This document shows, in pieces, positions 44,409-55,900 of a stretch of 64,000 nt of DNA. The number at the start of each line of letters is the position of its first letter. Position 1 is the stretch's first letter. Source of the stretch: Planctomycetaceae bacterium (GTDB taxonomy: Bacteria > Planctomycetota > Planctomycetia > Planctomycetales > Planctomycetaceae). The position numbers and the translations under genes are program-made. The notes under the pieces are model-generated. The model did no database searches and was not told the DNA's origin. It saw nothing but the letters and a program-made list of their open reading frames with translations. The stretch lies in the NCBI GenBank assembly GCA_018699955.1, contig JABISG010000123.1, positions 1-64,000 of the forward strand. The letters are read 5' to 3'.

Positions 44409-45989
44409 GTGGAATTGTCTTTCGATGTATTGATTCAGGGCGGCACGGTAATCGATGGCACTGGAGCGCCGCGCACGAAGGCCGAAGTGGGCATCAACGG
44501 TAATCGAGTGACTGCAATCGGGGAGTTGCCGTCTGGCGATGCCGCGACGGTGATCGATGCGAGCGGTCGTGTGGTCGCGCCCGGCTTTATCGATGTACAC
44601 AATCACATGGACGGCTGGTTGTTGAAGCAATCGCATGTGCCGTCAAAAACCTTGCAGGGTTTTACGACGGAAGTCATCGGACTGGACGGCATTTCCTATG
44701 CGCCGGTGAACGCACAGACGGCCAAGGAATGGATTTTCTATCTGAAGGCACTCGATGGATTGCAGTTGAGCGACTACGAAGGTTGGGAGAGCCTCGGCGA
44801 GTTCATGCAGTGCCTCGAAGGCCGCAACGTGCAGAACGCGGCGACGCATGTGCCGTATGCCAACGTGCGCAGTCTCGCCTGCGGTTTCGGCCGCGGATCG
44901 GTCGATGACTACCAAATGCGGCAGATCAAAGATGCTGTCCGCCAGGGAATGGAGCAGGGGGCAGTCGGACTTTCGACTGGTCTGGATTACATTGTGCAGT
45001 GCTTTGCCGACACCGATGAGTTGGTCGAAGTGTGCAAAGTGGTGGCGGAGTTCGGTGGCCTGTACGCCACGCACATGCGATACAAGAGCGGCACGATGAC
45101 GGCGCTGAAGGAAGCTGTCGAGATTGGGCGACGCTCGGGCGTGAAGGTGCACATCTCACATTTCAAGGGGGCCGATGCTGCTGCCGTCGACGAGATTCTG
45201 GAGTACATTGACGGCGTCGCGCGGCACGAAGTTGATTTTTCGTTCGATGCGTATCCGTACCAGCCCGGCTCGACGATGTTGACTTATCTGGTGCCGTATG
45301 ACACGTGGGCCGACGGTCCGTTGGCAGCGGGCGCCAAGTTGCTCGATCCGGTCATCGCGAGCCAATTCCGTGCGGGACTGAAACTTCATCGGATGCCGGT
45401 GGATCGCATTCACATTGCCTGGGTTGCTGGAAAAGAGAACGCCATTCACCAGGGGAAGCTGCTCAGCGAGTACATCGAACAAACCGGTTTGGATGATGCC
45501 GAAGCGCTGACAAACCTGTTACTCGAAGAGCGAATGGCCGTGCTGCTCGTGTTCCTTGAAGGAGACGACCGATTGGTGCATCCGTTCTTGAAGCACGACT
45601 TGTACATGATGGGAACCGACGGCATTTATCAACCCGATGGTCCGATTCACCCACGGCAATATGGATCGGCGGGCCGATTGTTGGGGCCGTACGTGCGGGA
45701 CGAGAAAATGTTCTCGCTGGAGCAGGCGGTTTACAAATTGAGCGGCAACGCCGCCACGCGATTTGGTTTGACCGATCGCGGTGTCTTGAAGGAAAACGCA
45801 GTCGCCGACGTAGTGGTGTTCGACCCGGACACGATTACCGACCGAGCAACAATGACCGAACCCCATCAACACTGCGTGGGAATGGAAACGGTAATTGTCG
45901 GCGGCACAGTCATCGTGCAGGACAGCACACCGGTCGATACACTGACCACGCCGTACCCCGGCCGTGCAATCCGCGCAAAAATGCAATAA
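44409..45989 (+). CDS. N-acyl-D-amino-acid deacylase (amidohydrolase superfamily)
   Basis: Hydrolyses N-acyl groups from D-amino acids. The 526-residue protein has the family start (FDVLIQGGTVIDGTGAPRTK), the metal motif APGFIDVHNHMDGWLL, QGFTTEVIGLDGISYAPVN where other members bind zinc, the His segments YATHMRY and VKVHISHFKG, and the late Asp in YMMGTDGIYQPDG. It starts with GTG about two bases after GGAGA. It is monocistronic and convergent with the VWA gene, with a degenerate family A palindrome between. Amidohydrolases of this type are often mis-assigned in substrate, so the reaction is probable, not certain. Confidence 0.88.
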   Translation: MELSFDVLIQGGTVIDGTGAPRTKAEVGINGNRVTAIGELPSGDAATVIDASGRVVAPGFIDVHNHMDGWLLKQSHVPSKTLQGFTTEVIGLDGISYAPVNAQTAKEWIFYLKALDGLQLSDYEGWESLGEFMQCLEGRNVQNAATHVPYANVRSLACGFGRGSVDDYQMRQIKDAVRQGMEQGAVGLSTGLDYIVQCFADTDELVEVCKVVAEFGGLYATHMRYKSGTMTALKEAVEIGRRSGVKVHISHFKGADAAAVDEILEYIDGVARHEVDFSFDAYPYQPGSTMLTYLVPYDTWADGPLAAGAKLLDPVIASQFRAGLKLHRMPVDRIHIAWVAGKENAIHQGKLLSEYIEQTGLDDAEALTNLLLEERMAVLLVFLEGDDRLVHPFLKHDLYMMGTDGIYQPDGPIHPRQYGSAGRLLGPYVRDEKMFSLEQAVYKLSGNAATRFGLTDRGVLKENAVADVVVFDPDTITDRATMTEPHQHCVGMETVIVGGTVIVQDSTPVDTLTTPYPGRAIRAKMQ

Positions 45990-46016
45990 CCGCGTTTCAA
46001 TATGCTGTAGCAAATT

Positions 46017-46038
46017 CCACGGGCCGCGCCCCTTGGGA
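46017..46038. repeat. Family A palindrome, degenerate copy 5
   Basis: CCACGGGCCGCGCCCCTTGGGA in reverse orientation, 27 bp after the deacylase stop and 12 bp before the stop of the convergent VWA gene. Confidence 0.7.
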
Positions 46039-46050
46039 CCGTGTCGCTCG

Positions 46051-48354
46051 TCAAACCAACCCACGCCGTTTTCGCACAAACCACTCCGCCGACATCAGCA
46101 CGACAAACGACAGCAAAAACGTCCAGTTATCCCACAGTGAAATCTGGCGCAGTTTGCTGACGGAGTCGTCAATCTTTTGATCGGCTTTGTCTTTAAGAAA
46201 GCTGCTGAACTCTTCGGGCTGAATGAAACTGCCGCCGGTTGATAAGGCAATGTCCTTGAGCAGTTCGAAGTCAGCAGCCGGGTTGTCCATTTCCAGGTCG
46301 CGGTCTTCGACGATGAAACGCGACCATCCTTCGGGCTTGAGGGTCTTCTCTTTGCCGTTTTCGACAACGCGGTATTCCGCCTGCACGTGGACCCAGTAGT
46401 CGCCCGGTTTGTCGGTGTCGCGGAATTCGGAGATGTTTTGGTTGCCGCTCTTGCGGGCGGGAACTTTATATTCCTTGCCCTCAGGGTCATACACGGTGAC
46501 TTCGAACTTGGCGTTTGGAATTGGCTTATTGTCTTCATCTTTTGCACCAAAGGTGAAAGCAACCGGCTGTTTGGGCGATAGGTTCCGCGGATCAATTCTC
46601 ACCCAGACATTGCTGTCGCCCTGCTCGTTTCCGGTCAGCCAGAGAATCATCTGCCGCCAGAATCGCTGGTGGGCCTCTTCCTTTCCGCCGAGATACCACA
46701 GGAAAGTCGTGTCGGCAGCGAATGCCATCACTCGCGGTCCCTCGAACCGGCCGATGAGCAACGGCTCGCCGGTTTCGGCTTTCGCCAGCACGTCGCTGAG
46801 ATCGTTCTCTTTGTGTTGTAGTTTGTTAGCGCCCTGCAGTGCCGGCAGCGACTCCCACAGTTTGCGGTTGGCGGCTTCAGGCGAATCGAGCAGCATGACG
46901 AAGTGCCGCAATCCTTCGGCGGTGGGCATCATCTTCATCTGCTTGTCGTATTGCTGCGTCAGGTCGAGTTCGTTGTCGCCGCGACGGTCGAATTTGCTAA
47001 GAACAACAGGAAGTAGATCGACGAAAGCTTCGTTTTCGGCATAGCCGCCGGGGCTGAAGGTGTGCAGACCGCCGGTCATCAGCAGGCCGGCACCTTCGTT
47101 GACACGGGCCGCCAACTCGTCGAGCAAATTCTTCTCCTGCTTCTCAAAAAAGCGGGCCGGCACGTCACCAATTATGTAGGCGTCATATCGTCCCGGCTGA
47201 AACAAATCCGCATCAATGTGCTCCAGTCGATTCTTCAGACGGATACGGATCGGCTGAAAATCGAGCTGAATGTTCTCGGAGTTATTGACGTCCCTGATCC
47301 ACTTCTGCTCCGCACGTAACGGTTGATCAAAATACGCAACTCGAATGCCGCCGGTGCGCACCTTGATGATGGTGACCTGCTCGTTGTTGGCCGTCAGCAA
47401 CTCGCGATCGACCGGCGTCACCTTGACGCCGATTTTGTATTCACCGGCAAACTGCGGCACGAAGGACAATTGGACCGGAATGAGTTGGCTATCTGATTTG
47501 ACGGTTGGGGATAGCCGTGGCGTGGTGTTGCTTTCCTTGTTGGGGGTCACCATCACACCCGGTTGGGTGTGAAGCTTACCCGTGCGGTCTTCGACGACTA
47601 ATTGAACCTGGAGCTGTCGGCCGTCGGCTCCGCGGGCGCGGATTGTTGCATCGACGTGAACCAACTTGTTTTCAAAGACGACCGGCGCGACCAGCAGGCT
47701 TTCGACGGCGATATCGACGCCGGTATCGGCAAGTCCCGAGCCGCCGAAGCCGACGGCGAAGACGGGGACGCGATTCTGTCCCAATCGGCGTGCGCGGTCA
47801 CGGGGGTCGGCATCGTTTGTCGAATGGGCACGCTGCGCCCCGTCGGACATGAACACCACGCCGACGACGCGTTCGCTTCTGGTTTCGGTGAGCAGTTCAT
47901 CCAGAACCGCTCCAATCGCCGTCTGATCGCCATCTGCAATGTCGGTCAACTTTTCGGTGCCGGTGAGTTTGTCGGCGAAGTTGAAGTAGCGAATTTCAAT
48001 CGTCTCTGACAGCGCCTTGATCTGTGAATCGACTTCGGCGAGTAGCTTCAGCACCTGCTGCCGTCGACTGATACTGCCGGGACCGTCTTTGGTACCCATG
48101 CTCCGACTGGCGTCGCCAACGATAAACAGCACCGGCTTGTCGGTATCCGGCTGCCGATGCTGCAGCGCGGGCCGCAGCATCGCCAATGTCAGGACAACCG
48201 CAGCCAACAACCGCAACCCCAACAACAGCCGCCGAAAAAACGGCGGCAGATGCCGGATGCGCGGCGGATAGGTCACCAGCACCATCGCCACCAACAGCAC
48301 GATGGCAATGATGACCGTAGGCCAGGACCAGATTGGTTGAAAAACAAGTCGCAT
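46051..48354 (-). CDS. Membrane-anchored VWA-domain protein
   Basis: A 767-residue protein with two N-terminal helices (WPTVIIAIVLLVAMVLVTYP; LLGLRLLAAVVLTLAMLRPA) and one C-terminal helix (WTFLLSFVVLMSAEWFV), so the body is in the periplasm. A VWA domain starts at VLFIVGDASRSMG with the metal-site D-x-S-x-S and includes VVGVVFMSDGAQRA. The middle has a glutamine-amidotransferase-like region (LLMTGGLHTFSPGG) without an obvious catalytic Cys. ATG 48354. It is the second gene of a pair with the BatA-like gene. Probably an envelope assembly or stress factor; unknown in detail. Confidence 0.82.
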   Translation of the reverse strand: MRLVFQPIWSWPTVIIAIVLLVAMVLVTYPPRIRHLPPFFRRLLLGLRLLAAVVLTLAMLRPALQHRQPDTDKPVLFIVGDASRSMGTKDGPGSISRRQQVLKLLAEVDSQIKALSETIEIRYFNFADKLTGTEKLTDIADGDQTAIGAVLDELLTETRSERVVGVVFMSDGAQRAHSTNDADPRDRARRLGQNRVPVFAVGFGGSGLADTGVDIAVESLLVAPVVFENKLVHVDATIRARGADGRQLQVQLVVEDRTGKLHTQPGVMVTPNKESNTTPRLSPTVKSDSQLIPVQLSFVPQFAGEYKIGVKVTPVDRELLTANNEQVTIIKVRTGGIRVAYFDQPLRAEQKWIRDVNNSENIQLDFQPIRIRLKNRLEHIDADLFQPGRYDAYIIGDVPARFFEKQEKNLLDELAARVNEGAGLLMTGGLHTFSPGGYAENEAFVDLLPVVLSKFDRRGDNELDLTQQYDKQMKMMPTAEGLRHFVMLLDSPEAANRKLWESLPALQGANKLQHKENDLSDVLAKAETGEPLLIGRFEGPRVMAFAADTTFLWYLGGKEEAHQRFWRQMILWLTGNEQGDSNVWVRIDPRNLSPKQPVAFTFGAKDEDNKPIPNAKFEVTVYDPEGKEYKVPARKSGNQNISEFRDTDKPGDYWVHVQAEYRVVENGKEKTLKPEGWSRFIVEDRDLEMDNPAADFELLKDIALSTGGSFIQPEEFSSFLKDKADQKIDDSVSKLRQISLWDNWTFLLSFVVLMSAEWFVRKRRGLV

Positions 48355-48383
48355 GTGATTTTGGATCAGATATCAGTGCAAAG

Positions 48384-48405
48384 CCCACGGGCTGCGGCCC
48401 GTGGG
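48384..48405. repeat. Family A palindrome, copy 6, between the two VWA genes
   Basis: A perfect copy, flanked by GCAAAG before and ACCGTGGGATC after, in the 68-bp gap within the presumed two-gene operon. Confidence 0.9.
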
Positions 48406-48422
48406 ACCGTGGGATCAACATC

Positions 48423-50876
48423 TCATTTCGATTGATGTTCCGGTTCCTGTTCGGCCTTGTAAAAGCGGTTCGACACCAAATGCTCGCCGCAAAAGACAAC
48501 CAGCACAAGGAACAGAACGAGCGGGAACACCTCCTGCCCAAGTCGTCCTCGACTGACGCGGCGGGTGAGTTCATCGATGTCACGCGCAACGTCGAATCGG
48601 CCTTCACCAAACAGCCTGTTCAGTTCACGTTCTTCGAGCCGCCTGAAGTCACTTTCGTTGGGATCGGGATTCACACTGAAGCCGGTTGCAAAGGTTGATT
48701 TCTTTTCGGCACCGACGAGCGTGTAATTGCCCAGTCGATCGGCGTCGTTGATCGAGATGCTTTCACTGCCTTCGGCTACTTCACCCGGAAGTTGCTGAAA
48801 CGTTCCCGGCTTCTGCATCAGGTAACGGTTGACCGGCCGCTCCGGGTCGAGCGGAACGGAAACCGATTCGCCGGCGGTGTAATTCAACGTGCCGATTCGT
48901 TGTCGGGCGAGGTAGTTTGTGATCTGATCAGCCAGAACAAAGTAGGGCCAGCCGCTGGTGACGGCTGGAAGGTCGGCCCATTTCTCACTACTCTCACGAC
49001 CAATGGTCTCACGACCAATGGCGGTGGTGAAAAGCAGCACGCGACCTTTGCCGTGGACGCGTTCCAGCAAAGCGGGATCGGTTCTCCAATCGGAGTAAGG
49101 GATGACCACTGAGGCGGCTTTGTGAGGTTTCACGCGCCAATACCGATGAACATCGACCGACGAGAGTTCGGCCGCACCGCCAACCGTGTCGAATTTCTTC
49201 AACACCGGGTGTTCGAGAACTCCCAGATCAAGGCGTTCGGCCGGTGTGAAGGAGAGTCGGGCCAACAGCTTGCCGGGGAGAATGTTCTGGGCCGAGTCGC
49301 GATTGTAGGCGACCGGATCAACACGGCGATTGCCGGCTGTGATGAACAGCCCGCCACCGTCCTCCACAAATTCACCCAAGGCATTCCAGATGACGACCGA
49401 CGGATTTGCCAGGTTGACCAGGCAGACGACGGACGGGCCAGCGATGTCGGCGGGTTGGAACTTGGAAACGTGTAGGGGCGTGACGCGGAATCGTGCCCGT
49501 GACTCATTCAAATCACCCGGTGCGAGGGCGTCGATCCAGAACAGGGCTTCGCTGTAATTCTCGTAGACGACGAGGACTTGTGGCGGTGGGCGAACGGCGA
49601 CGGTGAAGTAACGAACGTCGTCCCCTTCGAGCGGATCGCTGGAGACCAAGCGGACTTCGCCACGGCTAATTGGGGCGCGGAGTCCACGTATGGGGAAGTC
49701 GATCGAGTCGCCTCGCTGCGCCAACTGCTGCCCCTTCTTCACACGTTTTCCGTCCATGTCTTCCAGGTACAGTTCGAGCATGCGCGTTTCGCTGTCGGTT
49801 CCCTTGCCCACGCCATCGACATTGGCCGTCACGATCAGCTCGCCGCCAATTGGAACGACTCGTTTGGAAAGGCGAAGGCCGGCCACGGAAAAGTTGGTCG
49901 GCTCGAGGATTCCCACATCGATGATGTAGACGTTGGCCCATTCGTATTCTTTCAGCGTGTCCTGCAGTGTTCTGGCGGCGTTCATTTTCCAGCCGTGAGC
50001 CGACAAATCGGTGAAAAGATAAACTTCGCGCAGATGGCTGTCGCGGCGCAATTTCTCAGGAATCGACTCCTGCTCAACGAACTGAAACTCGCGGTCGGTG
50101 AGTTGAGCATCGAGTGCGTTGTCGACACGAACGTTGAGTGGGACGGCAACCGGGTGGATTTCGAGAGCGTCGATACGCGATTTGGCACCAACCAGATCGG
50201 CCTGAAAGAGGATCTGCTCATCATTGGATGTGTCGGCCACCGCGATTCGGCTACCGGGGGGAAGGTTGCTGAGATGATCGACTGCGACCTCGGCTGCGCG
50301 CTCCAGCCGCGTCTTGTTCTCCTGCTGATAGCCCATGCTGAGGCTGGTATCGAACAGGAAGACTGCGGCGACCGGCACGTTTTCCGCCGCGTTGGAAACC
50401 GGTGCGGTCAGTTCACCCAACACACGGTTCTTATACGGCCAGGCAACCAACAGGGCGGAAAGCAACAGCAGGCCAATTCCGGTCCCGCCGCGGAGTAACG
50501 TGCGGCGGTAAGCGAAGTCGTGATTGGTGAGGCGTTTTCGCCGCCAGAATCGGACAGTTCCGAAATAGACCGCAGCAGCGATCCCGAGAATGGCGAGTAA
50601 TGTCAGCATCTCGCCGCGATTCAATCCGTAATTTGCCGCCGGCAGTGAGGGCCGCGTGATGGCAAAAACCAGCAGCGCAATAACGAGGATTCGCAACAAC
50701 AACAGCCAAATGTGCCGCAACCGCATGCGGCGGACGTTGTTCTTGCGGCGAATGACGATGAGCTGTAGTGCCGGGAACAGCAACTTCTTGGGTTTGGATC
50801 GCAGCAGAAAATGCAGCAGCACCGGAATCGCGGCCAAACCGAGACCAAAGAGAATGGCGGGATTGATAAGGGACAT
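48423..50876 (-). CDS. BatA-domain plus VWA membrane protein
   Basis: An 817-residue protein. The N-terminal BatA region (SLINPAILFGLGLAAIPVLL, then HFLLRSKPKKLLFPALQLI and LLLLRILVIALLVFAITRPS) places it with aerotolerance-operon proteins. Two more helices precede a VWA domain with the metal motif FLFDTSLSMGY and VYLFTDLSAHGW. The C-terminus has a further helix (FPLVLFLVLVVFCGEHL). A 15-bp tandem duplication at 48992-49021 gives IGRET-IGRES. Upstream of the other VWA gene on the same strand. The matching MoxR ATPase is not adjacent; 30373-31332 is a possible partner. Confidence 0.83.
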   Translation of the reverse strand: MSLINPAILFGLGLAAIPVLLHFLLRSKPKKLLFPALQLIVIRRKNNVRRMRLRHIWLLLLRILVIALLVFAITRPSLPAANYGLNRGEMLTLLAILGIAAAVYFGTVRFWRRKRLTNHDFAYRRTLLRGGTGIGLLLLSALLVAWPYKNRVLGELTAPVSNAAENVPVAAVFLFDTSLSMGYQQENKTRLERAAEVAVDHLSNLPPGSRIAVADTSNDEQILFQADLVGAKSRIDALEIHPVAVPLNVRVDNALDAQLTDREFQFVEQESIPEKLRRDSHLREVYLFTDLSAHGWKMNAARTLQDTLKEYEWANVYIIDVGILEPTNFSVAGLRLSKRVVPIGGELIVTANVDGVGKGTDSETRMLELYLEDMDGKRVKKGQQLAQRGDSIDFPIRGLRAPISRGEVRLVSSDPLEGDDVRYFTVAVRPPPQVLVVYENYSEALFWIDALAPGDLNESRARFRVTPLHVSKFQPADIAGPSVVCLVNLANPSVVIWNALGEFVEDGGGLFITAGNRRVDPVAYNRDSAQNILPGKLLARLSFTPAERLDLGVLEHPVLKKFDTVGGAAELSSVDVHRYWRVKPHKAASVVIPYSDWRTDPALLERVHGKGRVLLFTTAIGRETIGRESSEKWADLPAVTSGWPYFVLADQITNYLARQRIGTLNYTAGESVSVPLDPERPVNRYLMQKPGTFQQLPGEVAEGSESISINDADRLGNYTLVGAEKKSTFATGFSVNPDPNESDFRRLEERELNRLFGEGRFDVARDIDELTRRVSRGRLGQEVFPLVLFLVLVVFCGEHLVSNRFYKAEQEPEHQSK
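48992..49021. repeat. 15-bp tandem duplication inside the BatA-like gene
   Basis: TCTCACGACCAATGG occurs twice in a row, in frame, adding five residues to the protein. Confidence 0.9.
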
Positions 50877-51019
50877 AAAGTACCCGGTTTTAACATCCGG
50901 TTGATTGTGATCGCCGCGTGCTCGTTCGCTTCAGGTGTATTTTATACAAGCTATGGCCGGTAAGCCCAGTGCGGCTGATTCGTGCAGTCGTCTCAATCGT
51001 CAAAATCAGACAGAAACCG

Positions 51020-51081
51020 GCCCGCAGCGCAAGCGAGGGGAATTTGCGAGCGCCGTTCAAACCCTCGCTTGCGCTGCGGGC
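51020..51081. repeat. Dispersed palindrome family D, hairpin upstream of ettA
   Basis: A perfect 20-bp inverted repeat: GCCCGCAGCGCAAGCGAGGG (51020-51039) with its complement at 51062-51081 and a 22-base loop. The core is shared with 26714-26783. Confidence 0.9.
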
Positions 51082-51123
51082 TGGTTTTGGGGAATCACAC
51101 AGACAAGGGGCATCGCCGCCCTC

Positions 51124-51151
51124 TTGTCTATCGGCGTGCGGTCTATAGAAT
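51124..51151 (+). promoter_or_regulatory. Candidate promoter for ettA
   Basis: TTGTCT (51124-51129) and TAGAAT (51146-51151) are 16 bp apart, 79 bp before the ATG. Four and five of six bases match. If real, the family D hairpin lies upstream of the transcript. Confidence 0.35.
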
Positions 51152-51229
51152 GTGGAGCTTCAACTCGCCGACAGCAGGTGTGAGCGAGCCGATAGTTTTA
51201 ATTCAACCGAAAGCGCACGGCGACCGACG

Positions 51230-52903
<1,674 letters not shown>

Positions 52904-52916
52904 ATGACACGGTCGC

Positions 52917-52940
52917 GGGTGAACACCGACATGTTCACCC
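52917..52940. terminator. Bidirectional hairpin terminator between convergent genes
   Basis: GGGTGAACA, loop CCGACA, TGTTCACCC: a perfect 9-bp stem 14 bp after the ettA stop and 1 bp from the stop of the convergent gene at 52942. T-rich sequence follows on the + strand. Confidence 0.7.
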
Positions 52941-52941
52941 A

Positions 52942-55900
52942 CTATTTGTTTTGTGGTTTGTCTGTCTCAGCCGGTGCTGTGGCTTCTTCGGGGGCGAACA
53001 TGTCGCCGGGATCGAGCGGAATGCGGTCGAGCGGCAGCGGCGCTTCGATCTGCTTTTCCGTCAGCAGGAAATAATAGAACTCGGCTAACCGCCGATTTCC
53101 TGAAGTGGGGTCCAGTTTGACGACATTCCGAAAGCATTTAGCCGCTTGCTTAAACTGCCCGGCTTCCAGATGGGTTAGCCCGATATCGAATTGAATTCGC
53201 GCCGCTGCGACACCGACACCGCCAATGGAATTGGCGACGACCTGAGATTGGAGAGCCGTCCAGGAAATACTCGGTCCGTTGGCTGCCAGCGGTACCAGCA
53301 ACGGTTGGATTTGTTGCCGGGCCATTTCATCCGCGCTTGACCATAGGGAAACGGCGCCTTCATAATTCCCGTTGGCCAAGCTGGCCCAAGCGGCGAGACT
53401 TTGCCAGCCTAGGGGCAATTCGACCTGACTGGCAATCCCCTCAATGCTTTGCAGAATGTCGGCGGCTTCCTGCACGCGACCGGCTTCGTGCAGCAACATG
53501 GCGTAAAAAAGTCGTACATCGGGGCGTTCGGAGATTGACGTGGGATCCTGCTCCAGTAATTCAATCGCCCGCAACACACATCCTTTGCCGTAGGCAAATT
53601 GGGCGATCCGGAACATATCGACGCCTTCCGCTCCGGCACTTGCCTTCGCTATTTCGTCGTCGATTTGCTTCAATTGTGTTTCCACCTCAGTCGTCAGTTG
53701 CAACTGAGTCTGCAGAATTCCCGTCTGCTGTGCTTGCGCGGCTTCCGATTTGTTCGATTCAAAATCGGTTGACTCCTCAAATCGCTGAAGTGCCCGCCGT
53801 GCGAGTTGAAGCTTCTTGCTGTCGTTGCCGTAGACCTTGTTGTTGCTGTAAACGAGGAAGAGGCCGATCTGCACCGCCGCTCTGTCCGGATCGATTTGAA
53901 TTGCCTGATTGTATGCGGCGATCGTCTGTCGATATCGTCTTGACGAATCGTAGTTCTCACCTCCGACAATTGACGCTTCTAATTTAGACAAGAACGCATA
54001 CGCATTCCCCAACACTCGAAACGCTTCCGGACTCTCCGGGTTCTCGGCCAAAGCCTGGTTGGCAAAACGGATCGCGAGGTGCGCGGTTGCAGCTGCCAGA
54101 TCCTGCGGAGCTTGGATTTGCCCGCTTGTCGGGTTCTGGAATTGTTGAATGTACCGATCAAAATGCAGCGATTCTTGAGCCGCCACCGGCCGCACGTGGC
54201 GGGGACTGGAGAGAAGCCGTTGGTAGGTCGTGCTTGTTTGAGGCCAACTTGTTCTCGGCTTCAATTCTTCGACCTTTCCCCGAAACGCATCCTCAATCAG
54301 GTTCAGCGTCCGCTTTTTCAGGTAGTCATCAAGTTCTTGATTCTTCTCGCGAATGTCGGCCCTGTAGACCGACGCCGTCATGCTGCCAAGTCGCGTAATT
54401 GTCCAATCGGGAGGCTGGAGGCTGAGAAAAGTGGCATAGTCGGGTGCATGCCCCGACAATCGCGGCAACACGTGTGTCACTTCAAAACGATCGAATGTCT
54501 GTTTCCATATCTCGCTACGGCCGCTAAACGGTTGGCCTGGCGCTCGACTTCGCAGCGACTGGCGCGTCTTGCGGTGAATCGACAACAGGTCGTCGGGACC
54601 GGTTCCAGTGTAAAGAGGCAGTCGGCTGTCTATGAACGGCTTTTGTCCCACCCAGATCAGCAAATCACCTTGGTCGGTTCTGAAGTTGAACGGGCGATCG
54701 TCAAACGAATCCTCGATGTCGCCTTGCAGGCCGGTAATCGTGGAAAGCAACTCGGGGTGAAAGCCCCAGCCAATTCTCCGACCTGCCGGGTCGTTGAATC
54801 GTCCGCTGGCAGAAAGAAATGCAATGGCGAACATTGCCACCACAGTCAGCGCCCGTCCGCCACTGGAGAACAGTCGCTCCTTGAATTCGATCGAATAAAC
54901 CTGCGAAAAGCGGTCGCGGTACCAATCTTGTCCATTGAGCGTTGCCACCACACACGCCACCACGGCCGCAGCGGCCAGCTCATGGTTGGCGATCACAGCA
55001 AATCCGGCAAATCCGAACAGGACAAACGCGTGGCCCAAATCGAATTGGCGGCGATTCAGCACCAGCGTCACCAACGCAGCCGCCATCAGCACAAGACCGG
55101 CAACAATGTGCGGTCGCTCGATCACCGGCCAGCGAAACAGTGGGAAGTACTGCAGATTCACCAAGTTCGTGGTATTTGCAAAGTTGATGCGGAACGCCGG
55201 ATACTCGATGCCGTACAATCGCGCCGGCTCGGTCAATGCCTGCCAGCCGAACGGGTTCAGGCACGCCGCAACCAAACAGGCGGCCAGAACGATCCACAGT
55301 TGGCGACGTCGTTCCGATTGAGCCAGCCCGGAAACACCGATGAGGGTACCAACCAGATCGCCGATGGCGTAAAGCGCCAACAGGCTCAACCCCAGAAACA
55401 TGCGGCCATCGAGGTTGGCCCACAATATGAAAGTGGGAACCAGCCACCAAATCACATTGCGGTTCGATTCGGCAGCCCGCCATCGATGCAGTATCCACAA
55501 CACGGCCGCCAATCCAAGCAGCGTGACAACTTCCGGTAGGGCAGTGAAGTATGGGTGGCAGGCGAGCAGAGCCAGCGCAGCGGCAATTGATCCCCACCAG
55601 GTGGAAACATCCGACCTCACACATCGGGTCACAAGAAAAAACGTCGCCGCGACAATGAGGACTTTGAGAACCGTTAACATCTTCGCACCGGCAATGGCGA
55701 ATGCGCCGGCAAGCGCCAGATCGAACAGCCAGCTCAAATTGACCCACGGTCGTCCCACAGCCGTCGAGGAGAATACGTCCACTTTCGGAGGCAGCCCTCC
55801 ATTGGCAGTCAGATACTGCCCTGCTTTCACATGCACCAGTGTAGACGTCTCGGCGATTTCGGTCCAAGCCACTAGTGCGGCGAGCACCAGTATGAAGGCC

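Larger units (their letters stand above)
50877..51229. other. Divergent gap upstream of ettA
   Basis: About 350 bp without a credible gene, holding the family D hairpin (51020-51081) and a possible ettA promoter (51124-51151). Nothing else was recognised. Confidence 0.6.

Noticed and set aside
49578-50498. 306-codon frame antisense to the BatA-like gene
   Set aside because: The coding frame on the other strand has VWA and BatA motifs; this one shows none.
54079-55539. 486-codon open frame on the + strand
   Set aside because: It lies wholly inside the convincing 1049-residue gene at 52942-56091 and is antisense to it. The product is rich in Arg, Gln, His and Cys without domain or membrane pattern, as expected of a frame opposite a GC-rich gene.
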